The notes under the pieces: generated by a model | What the model saw: the letters and a program-made list of their open reading frames with translations, nothing else | Databases searched by the model: none | What the model was told of the DNA's origin: nothing | Source of the DNA: Membranipora membranacea | Lineage: Eukaryota > Bryozoa > Gymnolaemata > Cheilostomatida > Membraniporidae | Assembly: GCA_914767715.1 (NCBI GenBank) | Contig: OU612073.1 | Location: 18,042,001 to 18,106,000 of the forward strand | DNA: 64,000 nt | Reading direction: 5' to 3' | Made by a program: the position numbers and the translations under genes | Shown here: one piece after another, positions 24,669 through 36,593 of the stretch | Layout of the letters: each line of letters starts with the position of its first letter | How positions within the stretch are numbered: the stretch's first letter is position 1

Positions 24669-26195
24669 TTTCGTAAATGAAGTTGCATTTCTAGCCACAT
24701 TTTTTCCACTGGATTCTAACCATTCGAAATTGGAGTGAACCACAAAATCGACCCATGGAACCATAGTGATAGAGTGTTATCATGTGTTGCTATCCATAAT
24801 AAACTACGTAATTGTGTGGCTAATTAAAATTGTTTTTAAAAACAGGCGCATGAGCTATTGTTTGGTGACAAGATTAAGTCAACATAATCTCATAATTGTG
24901 ATGGTTTGTGTTACCGCAATGTCTCTCTGTTTACAATCAAATGATTTACTATGTAGTGCTCTCATATTTACAGGTAGGCATACTGTAGTGATTGTTTATT
25001 TATTTATTTATAAAGGCTTACAAAAGGATGGTTAATAATTTAGGTTAGCACAATACAATTTTGAATATTATCATGGGCTAAGGCCCCTGTAACTCTTTGC
25101 TCTCTGTATGGCATCACAGCCATTAACACAGTGAGCAATATCCTCATGACAGTAGATACCATAGTAAAAACCTTTCATACTGTGATTCATCTGGATACCC
25201 AACAAACCATATTGACTTCAAGCTGTTGGTGACTGCATTTGGAAAATTTCTAAATCAAATTAAGCTGCAAAATAAAATTCCTCCCCTGCCTTCTCTGGTC
25301 TTCACCTGATTGATTTGATTGATGTATTACATATCACAGACAATATTACCAGGGCTCTCAACCACTCAGGTTTAGCCCGAGTTACTCAGATTTTTGGGTC
25401 CAACTCAGGCCTCTCAGGGGATTTTAGAATGTGAGCTAAGAACTCAGATTTTGCTCGTTGGCAGAGATGAATAATATATAAACAATGCTAAATTTTGCCT
25501 TACAATAATTTATGTCATATTATTAATGAATGATCAGGTTGTGATAAGCTATGCTCTCACTGCGCTGCCTATTCAAGTCATTTATGTGAAATTGATATGG
25601 CTAAATTCCAATTTGCATTTGAGAATGCTTTTAAAATGTAGCTTGTAATGAACTTGACATGATTGAATGAATCTAGTCTTTAATTTGAATATCAACACAT
25701 TACACCCCAACTTGCCTTTCTGTCAAAGCATCTCGGTTCAGACTGAGATGACATGCATATTTGATCACAGGGTCATTACTGCTTGATGTTTTAAGCAGAT
25801 AGTTGGACATTTATATCATTGGAAGGTGGAAAAATAATGCGCTTTCCCAGGAAAGTCTTATCTGCTTGTTTAATAGCTGATAGATTGACTTTCAGCTTGG
25901 CAGCGTCTTAATATTGAGAAGCCGTGTTCTCGGGCATTACTAATAATATCCAAAGTGATCGTATCTAAATTATTTTTTGGTGTGGATAGTTGTGACAGCC
26001 CATTGAAATAATGAATTCATTGGTGACAAGGAATTTGTAACTGCATTGTCAATTTGTTCAAGTGGTGTTTTCTGATGGTTGCTGACAGCAGCTCAGGATT
26101 GGTTTGCTTGTTGTTGAAGTCGCTTTCTTTATTTATTGCGTTTGCCTCTTATTGTGTACTATATCTATTCTAGATCACCTTGCTTGCATTGCTAA
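24669..26195. other. Upstream region of TRIM-like copy 2, nothing coding recognised
   Basis: AT-rich DNA with no supported exon. About 25475-25640 looks like a diverged unit of the 192-bp repeat that follows, since it shares GATAAGCTATGCTCTCACTGC and ATGGCTAAAT in the same order. Confidence 0.5.
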
Positions 26196-26610
26196 TTTTT
26201 GGCAGAGATGAATAATAAAGATAACATCAAACTTTGGCATTAGAATTTTGTGTGGTATTTGTTGTGGGTATTTGATTTCATTTGTGATAAGCTATGCTCT
26301 TACTGCACTGCCAATCCCAGTGATTTGCGAAATAGATTATTATGGCTAAATAGAAATTTGAATTTTAGGAATGTTAAAAAGGTGATTTTGCGGGTGAACC
26401 GGATAAATCCAGGCAACATCAAACTTTTGCATGAGAATAATGTGTGGTATTTATTGTGGGTATTTGATTTCATTTGTGAAAAGCTATGCTCTTATTGCAC
26501 TGCCAATCCCAGTGATTTGCAAATAGATTATTATGGCTAAATAGAAATTTGAATTTTAGGAATGTTAAAAAAGTCATTTTGCAGGTGAACTGGATAAATC
26601 CAGGCAATGA
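26196..26610 (+). repeat. 192-bp tandem repeat upstream of copy 2 (about 2 units)
   Basis: TGTGGTATTT recurs at 26251 and 26443, 192 bases apart, with near-identical sequence between. Because 192 is a multiple of three, the units form one open frame with a 64-residue periodicity (WYLLWVFDFICEKLCSYC). The frame has no known family and is probably a by-product. The array ends about 110 bases before the TRIM-like start codon. Confidence 0.9.
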
Positions 26611-26717
26611 CTTCAATAGCATCACATTGGTTGATTGAGAACTCTAAAAAACAGATGCAAAACATGTGCTTTGATACCTAATCAGTTTACTACTTCAAAA
26701 CTCTTTCACAGTAAGAG

Positions 26718-29700
26718 ATGGCTCATTCCAAGCCTGTATTGATGTCTGGTGATAAAGTGAAGGAGTTGGAGTGTATTGTCTGTATGGAACAAGTACAGGT
26801 TCGTCTGATGACATGTGGGCACAGGTGCTGTCAAGACTGTATCAGTAAGTTTATCAATAATATCGATATACAACTGTCTCATCTTAGTATCGATTAAAGT
26901 AAAGGCAGGGTTAATACAAGCTCCTGAGTCAGAGTCTCTGTGCTAGAATATAATATGCATGTAGGGCGGTTATGGCACAGTGCCATCACATCCGAGAAAC
27001 CAGTGAAATTTAGGACCTTTAATATGGGTCCCTTTTTCATTCTTTCATATTGCAAGTAATTATGGCCCATGATAGGTTGCAAAGGAAAGCTGAAGAGATG
27101 CTTTTATACGTACACTGTGTTGCATAGGGCGGCGATGGTGGAATTGACTGTTGGATGAGAGAACACAACTCTTAGTTGTGAATTTCGGGCATGCTAACTA
27201 ACGCTATCAACCCTTTGTTTTTGGGGATGGTGATATGGCGCAAACTGTTTTTGCACATGCTATTCACTGCCAGTCGATCGGTGCCGCAAGAGTTGTCGAT
27301 GGGGGAGCTTTCAAGGCTGATTATTCCACCCCCAGCATGCTCTGGTGTATACTCTCCTTCTATACAACTCAAACACAATCAAGATACAAAGGCTACGATG
27401 CTTGCCTCTTTCTTTCCTGGTCCGCTGTTTTTTTGATTTGAAACAAAAGAAAACAAACATTTTACCAAAGCTTATCTTATACCAATATTTATAATATTTA
27501 TATTGAGCAGACAATCTTGTTGAGGACACACAGCTGAATTGCCCATACTGTAGACGATTAGTACGAATTCCAGAGGAGGGTTTACCTGTATGTAGACTGA
27601 CAGAGTATCTAAAGGACCAGCTGAAACTTAACCCATCCGGTTATACCTCATCTCATGGAAAAGACTTGAAGTCTAAGAGTAAGTTTTTAAGATTTGATTG
27701 ATATCTAGCGTTGAATAAACCATGTGTGTGTTTGTGTGCATCTATCTGTAGGAGCGTAACATTGCATTGATCATAACAACAGGACAAGTCTTGTGGGCTA
27801 TTTTGTTTTCAATTGTGTCAGGTGTCAGAGGCAGGCATGATTTGTAGTCTTCAGCTGTTTTATTGTTTTGCATCTATCGCCCATTACCAGTTATGTCTTC
27901 ATCATCAGCATTTTTCTCATTGCACTCTTACAGCTGATCCTAAATGTACCATAGAAGATTGTGATAGACATGCAGATGTACGATGTGGTGTTTGCTGCAA
28001 CTTCCTCTGCTATCGGTAAATAAGAAAGTACATAATATCATTAGATATCTTTTATCTTAAACTGCGGCCTGCATATGACTATTCAGATTCAGTCATAAAG
28101 CAAGCCTGTGGGCTGAGCTCACAGCCTGACCAGAAAGGTCTTCTGTATGAGTGTTTTTGAGTGACAGTGAACCCCAACCCTTCGCGGGCTCAGTACCAAC
28201 TTAGTAGTAGTGGAACTTTATCCAACAGCCTGCTATCATGCCTAGAGACATTTCATGGGTATGCGGAAAAAGTTTCTATGATATATATATCACATCATTA
28301 TACCACCAGACATCAAAAATTTCAAAAGTAATATTGTGACATTTTCCAGCTGTGGCCAGAGGAGTTTGTGTGGAGAACAGACTGTGAAACATGTCGCAGT
28401 TGATCTAAGTGTTGTGACAGTACAAGCAGAGGAGAAACTTAAGAAATGGGCCATCGGGACGGAAGACAAAGTAAGCAACAACCTTTTTCAGTAGCAGTAG
28501 AATATAAGTTTCATACAGTGTTTGACAGCAATCTTTCCTTTTTATGCCGGAGTGAAGGTTATGTAGTCACTTTTTATCCAGAGGTGGCACCAGGGAGCAC
28601 CTGGTGGCACTTACACATTTTTATATTTAAAAAAAAAGAAGTTCTTTGTTGGCATAAAAAGCAATGAGGTTTGCTGCATACACTATGCTAGCTGCTGTAT
28701 CTGTTCCTTCTGTTTAGATCACAGCCATGAAATATTCAATGGCCCGGACCCAGAAAGAAGTAGATGACTGCATGTCAATGCTGAAAGTTTCTGAATTCAT
28801 CAAAAGCGAGTCTGATGAGGTAGAGAAGATAACTCTCATAGAACAAATCTGTGAGTATAATCTGACCCAACGTGACAATCTGAGTCATCCGATGGTCCGT
28901 TTAGACTATGGGCGAGTGGCAAATTAAGACAAAATGACCCTAAACACCTTTTGAATACTCATCTACTCTACCTAAGATGCTGTTCCAACTTTGTATATTG
29001 TTCCAGGACAACCAGATCAGATCAATTTTGATTGTTAGAAGTTTCTATTGTGTGTTAGAAGAAATTATTTATCAGATTACAATAATAATCGATGTAAAAT
29101 CCCATACTCAGTTGAGAGCCCATAGGTAAAAGCCATAGACTTTATAATGATTGATAATTTATTATTATGTCTATGGTAAAAGCCTACTTGATCCACTGAA
29201 ATAAAATTGATTATTGATAATCAAATTAAAATATATGAAATAATATCAAAATAATAACTTTATGTTGTCATGATCTATCTGAATATTTTACAGGCACAAG
29301 CACCTTAGGGCTGCCAGTCAGCAGCGTTCCTATGAGGATCGAGTACATATCCACACATGACACAGGAAGTCAGTGCTCTACTGTAGCTCATCACGGTGAT
29401 GACATATTAGTCAGCACAGCTGGAGGGCTCAAGGTCTTTAATCGGATAAATAAACAGCTCAAGCTGGAGGTTAAAGGCAATTACCAGGTGGCTCAGCATA
29501 AGGCAGACATTTTTCTTGTACACGAGAAGGCGGACTCTGTCTCTGTTTTATGTTACAACAAGTTTTCTACCGATAACCTTTTTTCATTTCCGAGGCAATC
29601 AAATATCATAACTCACATTTCCGCAACCTCTGTATATGTTGCAGTTGTGGACAATGATCCGGGCCTTGTCAAATTTTACAGCAGACAGTCTAAAGTTGTT

Positions 29701-30320
29701 ACGGATATTAAACTTCCTAGGATAAAATTTTTCTATAACATCTGCTTCACATTCGATGGTAGCTTATTAGTCACAGGCTATGATGACAGCAATGAACACA
29801 GACTGTGGAAATACAGAATACAACCTGGTCCTGACAAACTGACATGTACAGAGCTGTGGTCTGTTAAGGAGGCGGAGCAGTGTACCGGGGTGTTTGAGTT
29901 AGAGAGCGGACTGATATTTCTCTGTGGTACCCAGAGCAGGAAGATTCACATGTATGACAGTGAAGGTAAGATTGTTAACCACAAGTAGCTGAGAGACCTT
30001 CCACATGGGAGTAGTAGGTGTCTAAACCTGAATTACCCCTGATATGTAGCAAACTTCATTCATCATGTGTTATTGAAAACCTGAACTGTTACAGTGTGGT
30101 GAAATTAGTCTTCATCTTTGTGTGTGATGATGTCTAGTAAAATTAATAGTTGATGAGTATTAAGTTGTATCCTGCCTTGTTTTTTGCAGGCACTAAACTC
30201 AAAGAAATAAATGTAGAACAGCTACCAGATCATAACGAGGATATCAGTATAAGGGGAAATGAACTGGTTGTTGCAGGATTGAACACCAACACCCTTCTAC
30301 TTTTCAAAATAGTGTACTGA
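26718..30320 (+). CDS. TRIM-like RING/B-box/beta-propeller protein, copy 2 (intact, 477 aa)
   Basis: Exons 26718-26844, 27511-27678, 27934-28015, 28350-28470, 28718-28850, 29294-29965 and 30190-30320 (TGA). All seven match copy 1 in length and phase, with standard GT/AG borders. RING cysteines and CGH are intact (CIVCMEQVQVRLMTCGH, then CPYC in exon 2). The B-box-like cluster (CDRH, CGVC, CYRC), charged exon 5 and propeller are all open. A TTTCACAG acceptor six bases before the ATG implies a spliced leader exon. Propeller loops differ from copy 1 at a few clustered sites (for example DNDPG for DQDQD, KFFYN for KYVSN). The RING is expected to recruit an E2 enzyme and the propeller to bind the substrate; the substrate is unknown. 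Confidence 0.85.
27222..27360 (+). mobile_element. tRNA-like SINE fragment in intron 1 of copy 2
   Basis: Contains a GATATGGCGCAAACTG A-box-like block followed by GCTATTCACTGCCAG and GATCGGTGCCGCA, shared with elements at 31387, 31724, 38640 and 38985. The B box is degenerate. Same insertion at 56796-56934. Confidence 0.5.
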
Positions 30321-31022
30321 TCACTTGACACTTCCACATGTGAGTTTATTACTCCACCAATAATCAATCATTCCATATTGCTATTTCATAGAATGAATTT
30401 TGTACAACTGTAAGACATTTCTGCCAGAGTGTAATACATTATGCATTATCAGTATTTTGATTATACCACTACTCATTTCTATTAGGACTCCTCTATGATT
30501 TATGACATTGAAACACATTGTTACTCATTTATTCTATCCAGTGAATATGAAACAAAATTGTTTTATTGATACGTATATTTACCGACAGAATTAGTTTTTA
30601 GAAGGTACAGCAATATATATCTTTTCAAATTAATATCTTATCTGAATTTAGAATTTATGAGCTTTGAACAAATGTATTGCGAGTTTGTTGTTAAAATCTG
30701 GTGCAGAATAGGTTAACCTCAAAGTTTTATTGACAGAAGATAACAGTTCAAAATAAAATAATATAAATAAAAAAGATGCCTGTGATCCGACTTGGTCTGT
30801 TAGTATTAATTGATATAAAAATAACCTGTATTTGCTGCAGTGGAACGTAATATTGTTGACGGCGACTTCTTGAGTAACACATATAATAATGAAATGAACA
30901 TTAAGAGTTTCAGTTCAGTTGGAGACTTGATAATCTTCTTGAATGATTTTGTGATTTTTATAACTGTGTATCTCAAACCTTTTATGTCCACATCTGCTAG
31001 TGTCTGCATCTGTATATAGAAC
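30321..31022. other. 3' flank of TRIM-like copy 2
   Basis: The presumed 3' UTR and downstream DNA. The part from about 30720 to 31020 is shared with the 3' flanks of copies 3 (about 35080-35375) and 5 (about 60250-60545). The shared block ends abruptly at about 31020, which marks a duplication junction. No minus-strand partner gene follows this copy. Confidence 0.6.
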
Positions 31023-31386
31023 TGGCCTGGTCTTGCCTTATCACCATCTTTTTATAACAGTGGTCTTTTATAGACTTTGTGACTTTATGAATGTTTTAAA
31101 CAAACTACCAAATTATTTGATAACATCAGACCAAGCATGAAGTTTTCCAAGCAGAAAGTTTCAAGCATTTAGGTCAATAAAATTTGGGAATTCTATGTTG
31201 ACTCAGCACTGCAGTTGATGTCGCATCAAAATCATTTTTATCTTATCTCTATGACAATAAAAATATTATATGAGTAGGCTATAAATGATAGGTGATGTGT
31301 CATACATCAAGCTCCATTTAGGTGTAGAGAACATCCCAGACATCCCAGTCACAAGCTTGGTCGAAATTTGGGCCAAAGATTTTGGG

Positions 31387-31530
31387 GGTGGAGAGATGGT
31401 GCAAATGGTAAGCCCGCTTGCTATTCACTGCTAGGGGATTGATGCTGCAGGAGTTGTGAGTTTGAGTTCCACTGGTTGAGCTTTTGAGGTTGATTGTTCA
31501 CGCCCCCAGCCCCCTCGGGTGTATACCTCT
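31387..31530 (+). mobile_element. tRNA-derived SINE-like element
   Basis: Opens with GGTGGAGAGATGGTGCAAAT, an A-box-like block, and has a B-box-like GAGTTTGAGTTCC about 70 bases on, then a GC-richer tail (CCCCCAGCCCCCTCGGGTG). Related copy at 38640-38790. Confidence 0.55.
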
Positions 31531-31723
31531 CCCGTGTACATGTATTCTGACTGACTCACTGAAAGACATGGGGTTCCAGCAAACGGCTATGGAAGGCCAG
31601 TATCCCTAACATGTACGCTGTGTTGAGTAGGGCGGCGATGGTGGAGTGGACTGTGCTGTGGGATGAGAGAACACAATTCTGAGTAGTGAATATCGGCAGG
31701 CTAATAAGCGCTATCAACCCATT

Positions 31724-31815
31724 CTTTTTGAGGGTGGTGAGATGACGCAATCGGTTAACGCGCTTGATATTCACTGCCAGGCGATTGGTGCCGCAGGAGC
31801 TGATGGTTCGAACAT
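31724..31815 (+). mobile_element. tRNA-derived SINE-like element, clear A and B boxes
   Basis: GATGACGCAATCGGTTAACG resembles a tRNA A box and D arm, and GGTTCGAAC near 31805 a B box, at tRNA-like spacing. Same family as 31387. Repeated at 38985-39075, where the B box reads GTTTCGAAC. Confidence 0.6.
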
Positions 31816-31865
31816 TTGACAAAAGCTTATCTTATACCATTACCTACAATCTTCATAATGAGCAG

Positions 31866-34694
31866 ACAATCTTGTTGAGGACACACAGGTGAACTGCCCA
31901 TACTGTAGATGATTAGTACGAATACCAGAGGAGGGCTTTCTTGTGGGTAGACTTACAGAATATCTAAAGGACCAGCTGAAACTTAACCCATCCAGTGTTG
32001 CCCATCTCATGGAAAAGAATTGAAATCTAAAAGTAAGTTTTTAATTTAGAGTTAAATAAAGTATGATTCAATTCTACTATACAACAGGACATGTTTTGTG
32101 AGGTTCAGTGACATTGTCAGGTTAAAAATATGACTAAGATATAAAAAAAGCGAGAGAAGTTTGTAGATATTGTTTTACCAATTTTGATTTTGCTGGCATA
32201 GATATTAGAGGCAGGAAGGATCTGTAGTCTACTGTTGTTTTATTGTTTTGATTCTATCGCACATTACCAAATACGTCTTCCTCATCAGCATTCTTATGTT
32301 ACAGCCGATCCTAAATGTAGCATAGAAGATTGTGATACACATGTAGATGCACGATGTGGTGTTTGCTGCAAATTTCTCTGCTATCGGTAAATAAGAAAGT
32401 ACATAATATCATTAGATATCTTTTATCTTAAACTGCGGCCTGCATATGACTATTCAGATTCAGTCATAAAGCAAGCCTGTGGTCTGAGCTCACAGCCTGA
32501 CCAGAAAGGTCTTCTGTATGAGTGTTATAGAGTGACAGTGAACCCCAACCCTTCGCGGGCTCAGTACGAACTTAGTAGTAGTGGAACTTTATCCAACAGC
32601 CTGCTATCATGCCTAGAGACATTTCATGGGTATGCAGAAAAAATATCTATGATATATATATCACATCATTATACCGCCAGACATAATAAAACTTCAAAAG
32701 TAATGGTGTGACATTTTCCAGCTGTGGCCAGAGGAGTTTGTGTGGAGAACAGACTGTGAAACATGTCGCAGTTGATCTAAGTGTTGTGACAGTACAAGCA
32801 GAGGAGAAACTTAAGAAATGGGCCATCGGGACGGAAGACAAAGTAAGCAACAACCTTTTTCAGTAGCAGTAGAATATAAGTTTCATACAGTGTTTGACAG
32901 CAATCTTTCCTTTTTATGCCGGAGTGAAGGTTATGTAGTCACTTTTTATCTAGAGGTGGCACCAGGGAGCACCTGGTGCCACTTACACATTTTTATATTT
33001 AAAAAAAAAAGTTCTTTGTTGGCATAAAAAGCAATGAGGTTTGCTGCATACACTATGCTAGCTGCTGTATCTGTTCCTTCTGTTCAGATCACAGCCATGA
33101 AATATTCAATGGCCCGGACCCAGAAAGAAGTAGATGACTGCATGTCAATGCTGAAAGTTTCTGAATTCATCAAGAGCTAGTCTGATGAGGTAGAGAAGAT
33201 AACTCTCAAAGAACAAATCTGTGAGTAAAATCTGACCCAACGTGACAATCAGAGTCATCCGATGGTCCGTTTAGACTATGGGCGAGTGGCAAATTAAGAC
33301 AAAATGACCCTAAACACCTTTTGAATACTCATCTACTCTACCTAAGATGCTGTTCCAACTTTGTATATTGTTCCAGGACAACCAGATCAGATCAATTTTG
33401 ATTGTTAGAAGTTTCTATTGTGTGTTAGAAGAAATTATTTATCAGATTACAATAATAATCGATGTAAAATCCCATACTCAGTTGAGAGCCCATAGGTAAA
33501 AGCCATAGACTTTATAATGATTTATAGTTTATTATTATGTCTATGGTAAAAGCCTACTTGATCCACTGAAATAAAATTGATTATTGATAATCAAATAAAA
33601 AAATATATGAAATAATATCAAAATAATAACTTTATGTTGTCATGATCTATCTGAATATTTTACAGGCACAACCACCTTAGGGCTGCCAGTCAGCAGCGTT
33701 CCTATGAGGATCGAGTACATATCCACACATGACACAGGAAGTCAGTGTTCTACTGTAGCTCATCATAGTGATGACATATTAGTCGGCACACCTGAAGGGC
33801 TCATCGTTTTCAATCGGATAAATAAACAGCTCAAGCTGGAGGATAAAGGCACTTACCAGGTGGCTCAGCATAATGGAGAAGTCTTTCTTGTTCACGAGAA
33901 AACTGACAGTGCCTCTGTTCTATGTTACAGCAAGTCTTCTACCGCTTACCTTTTTTCATTTCTGAGGCAATCAAATATCATAAATCATATTTCCGCAACT
34001 TCTGTATATGTTGCAGTTGTGGACTATGATCAGGGCCTTGTCAAATTTTACAGCAGACAATCTAAAGTTGTTACGGATGTTAAACTTCCTAGGATAAAAT
34101 TTTTCTATAACATCTGCTTCACATTCGATGGTAGCTTATTAGTCACAGGCCCAGATGACAGCAATGAATACAGACTGCGGAAATACAGTATACAACCTGG
34201 TCCTGACAAACCGACATGTACAGAGCTGTGGTCTGTTAAGGAGGCGGAGCAGTGTACCGGGGTGTTTGAGTTAGAGAGCGGACTGATATTTCTCTGTGGT
34301 ACCCAGAGCAGGAAGATTCACATGTATGACAGTGAAGGTAAGATTGTTAACCACAAGTAGCTGAGAGACCTTGTCCACATGGGAGTAGTAGGTGTCTAAA
34401 CTTGAATTACCCCTGATATGTAGTAAACTTCATTCATCATGTGTTATTGAAAACCTGAACTGTTACAGTGTGGTGAAATTAGTCTTCATCTTTGTGTGTG
34501 AGGATGTCTAGTAAAATTAATAGTTAATGAGTATTAAGTTGTATCCTGTCTTGTCTTTTGCAGGCACTAAACTCAAAGAAATAAAAGTAGAACAGCTACC
34601 AGATCATAACGAGGATATCAGTATAAGGGGAAATGAACTGGCTGTTGCAGGATTGAATACCAAAACTCTTCTACTTTTCAAAATAATATACTGA
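31866..34694 (+). pseudogene. TRIM-like copy 3: broken RING half, intact propeller
   Basis: Exons by homology: 31866-32032, 32305-32386, 32722-32842, 33088-33220, 33666-34337 and 34564-34694. I find no exon 1 upstream, so the first half of the RING is missing. Exon 2 has a TGA at 31910-31912 just after CPYCR, and is 167 instead of 168 nt (one base lost near 32010), shifting the frame. Exon 5 has a TAG at 33178-33180. In contrast the 672-nt propeller exon and the last exon are fully open, and the splice sites are kept. The copy could still make a propeller-only protein from the methionine at 33704, or be a pseudogene with a recently active 3' half. Its propeller carries its own loop variants (GTPEGLIV, ATTEND-region changes, TGPDDS). 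Confidence 0.8.
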
Positions 34695-36404
34695 TTACTT
34701 GACACTGCCACATATGGGCTTATCATGCCGCCAATAATCGATCATTCAATACTGTTATCTCATAGGATGGATGGATGTATGTGTATGTGGGATAATAGAG
34801 CAACAGCTATTTTAACCGACAAAGTTGTTCAGTATATATCATTTTATGTTACATTACATTCATTGTACTTCTTTCACGTTTTATCCGTTAATATTTAAGA
34901 TGTTATACTTTGGGCCGTTATATATATTTTCTTACTGAACGTCTTTGTAGAAGATGCTAAAGTGTTATATGATTCAAAATTTATGTCTTATCTAAATGCC
35001 ATTTCTATAATAAAGTAAGAAAGTATTACCTTCAATCTAAATTTCTTGTGATTCTGTTTTTGAAATCTGGTGCAAAAAAAGTTTTATTAACAGAAGATAC
35101 CAGTTCAAAATAAAATAATATAAATAAAAAAGATGCCTGTGATGCGACTTGGTCTGTTAGTATTAATTGATATAAAAATAACCTGTATTTGCTGCAATGG
35201 AACGTAATATTGTTGACGGCGACTTCTTGAGTAACACATATAATAATGAAATGAACATTAAGAGTTTCAGTTCAGTTGGAGACTTGATAATGTTCTTGAA
35301 TGATTTTGTGATTTTTATAACTGTGTATCACAAACCTCTTATGTCCACATCTGCTAGTGTCTGCATCTGTATATAGAACTTATTCTTATGAATGTGATGT
35401 ATCTGCCTGTATATGATCTATGGTTTAGGGTTAGTTCCCTATTTGGCTTGATGATCACAGGCCAGAATATGTGCGTCGAGGCAAGAACGAAATCGAAACG
35501 AGAGCGGTGCCCTTCTTCAATGCAACGGCAGCATGGAACTCAGCCCAGATCCCGGAGATCATGTAGAGCTTGTATATAATGTTGTCAAACTTATAGCCTG
35601 AGAGATTATAAAAAATATATATTACTGGATGCTTGTCCATATGGTGGAACCGGATATTAGCACAAGGGATCTAGACAGCAGGTGAAAGAGATTAGCAAAG
35701 GACGCAGACTCGGACTAGATCCGGATGCCCGAGAGAGGACATTATAATAAACGTGGACTGAGAGAGTAGAAGCTAGAGAGAGATATTTTACTGACATACA
35801 TACATAACTAGGGAAATAGGAACACTCATAAATCAATACATGTAAGTTGAATACACAACAGTCCATATGGCCGCAAAAAATTATCCATAATAAACCTTGA
35901 CATAACTACATTATTATTATTGTTATTATAGGTCATGTTACGAGATTGATTTGTAGAGCAGTAACTGCGTTATCATTGTTTTTTAGTCCATAATCCAGAT
36001 CATTTATTAATAACTCTATCAATTTTGGTTCGATTGTGAGTTGGAACATTTTTGTAGATTCAGCAGCTTCTCGTCATCAGATTTTGAGTTTGAATATGCC
36101 GTAGATTGGGCAGGTTGTCGCAATCAATTTGTTATTAACATTTGCCTAAACAACTTTTTATAATAAAAATCAACATCAAATTGATCATGAGAAGCTGCCG
36201 AATCAACAAAAATGTTTTACTGGAAATCGAACCAAAATTGATTGGCCTGGTTTGTGGATTGCAAGATAATTTTAACACTACGGTATACTCCACCATTCAA
36301 AGTCGTAAAGTCACCACAATAAAATGCCTCAATGCATCAATGCTGATGCACCATATAACAGCCTATCTATGTTCAATATTGGGTCTATGGAATTTGCAAT
36401 GGTT
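34695..36404. other. 3' flank of copy 3, matched at about 59889-61554
   Basis: Contains the presumed 3' UTR and downstream DNA shared with copy 5 with few changes. Short open frames on both strands (for example 35388-35579) are not conserved in frame between the two copies, and I reject them as genes. Confidence 0.5.
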
Positions 36405-36593
36405 TCACAATTCACTCCTAGAAAATCTTTTCTCATTTGTACAAAAACCTGGACTAACTCTCACTTCATCATTCTCCATAAGTACGATCTCTTCACCTGA
36501 CATATCTGAGTCTGTTTCTACCATAGTCTCTCTCAGATATATTACATGTGTCTCTCCTATGTCTAGAACAGGCTCAGTATTCTGCTCTTCTTC
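36405..36593 (-). pseudogene. Orphan terminal exon of the minus-strand gene, remnant C
   Basis: On the minus strand the frame EEEQNTEPVLDIGETHVIYL through MSGEEIVLMENDEVR is open and close to the terminal exon of copies A and B, after a TTGCAAAG acceptor. It then diverges and stops at 36405-36407. Flanking intron sequence matches unit A (37575-37880 with 16141-16400), then jumps at about 37900 to sequence like 19610-19760. A deletion has therefore removed the exons at the 16705, 17123, 18455 and 19334 equivalents. Confidence 0.65.

Larger units (their letters stand above)
21657..27960. repeat. Segmental duplication block 2, unit A
   Basis: Nearly identical to 50506-57535: only a handful of differences over the first 3 kb by eye. 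The only large changes are a 341-bp insertion and two extra 192-bp repeat units in the other copy. It includes the upstream region and exons 1-2 of TRIM-like copy 2. Confidence 0.9.
31023..32400. repeat. Duplicated block leading into copy 3
   Basis: Closely matches 38272-39660. It includes two SINE-like elements and exons 2-3 of a TRIM-like copy, and lacks exon 1. Confidence 0.85.

Noticed and set aside
28290-28481. 63-codon minus-strand frame repeated at 32647, 57864 and 62405
   Set aside because: It is the antisense of TRIM-like exon 4 and its intron, and is carried along by the duplications.
28446-28667. Plus-strand frame starting MGHRDGRQ, repeated in several copies
   Set aside because: Out-of-frame reading of exon 4 and intron 4. 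The in-frame exon reads KKWAIGTEDK up to a GTAAGC donor.
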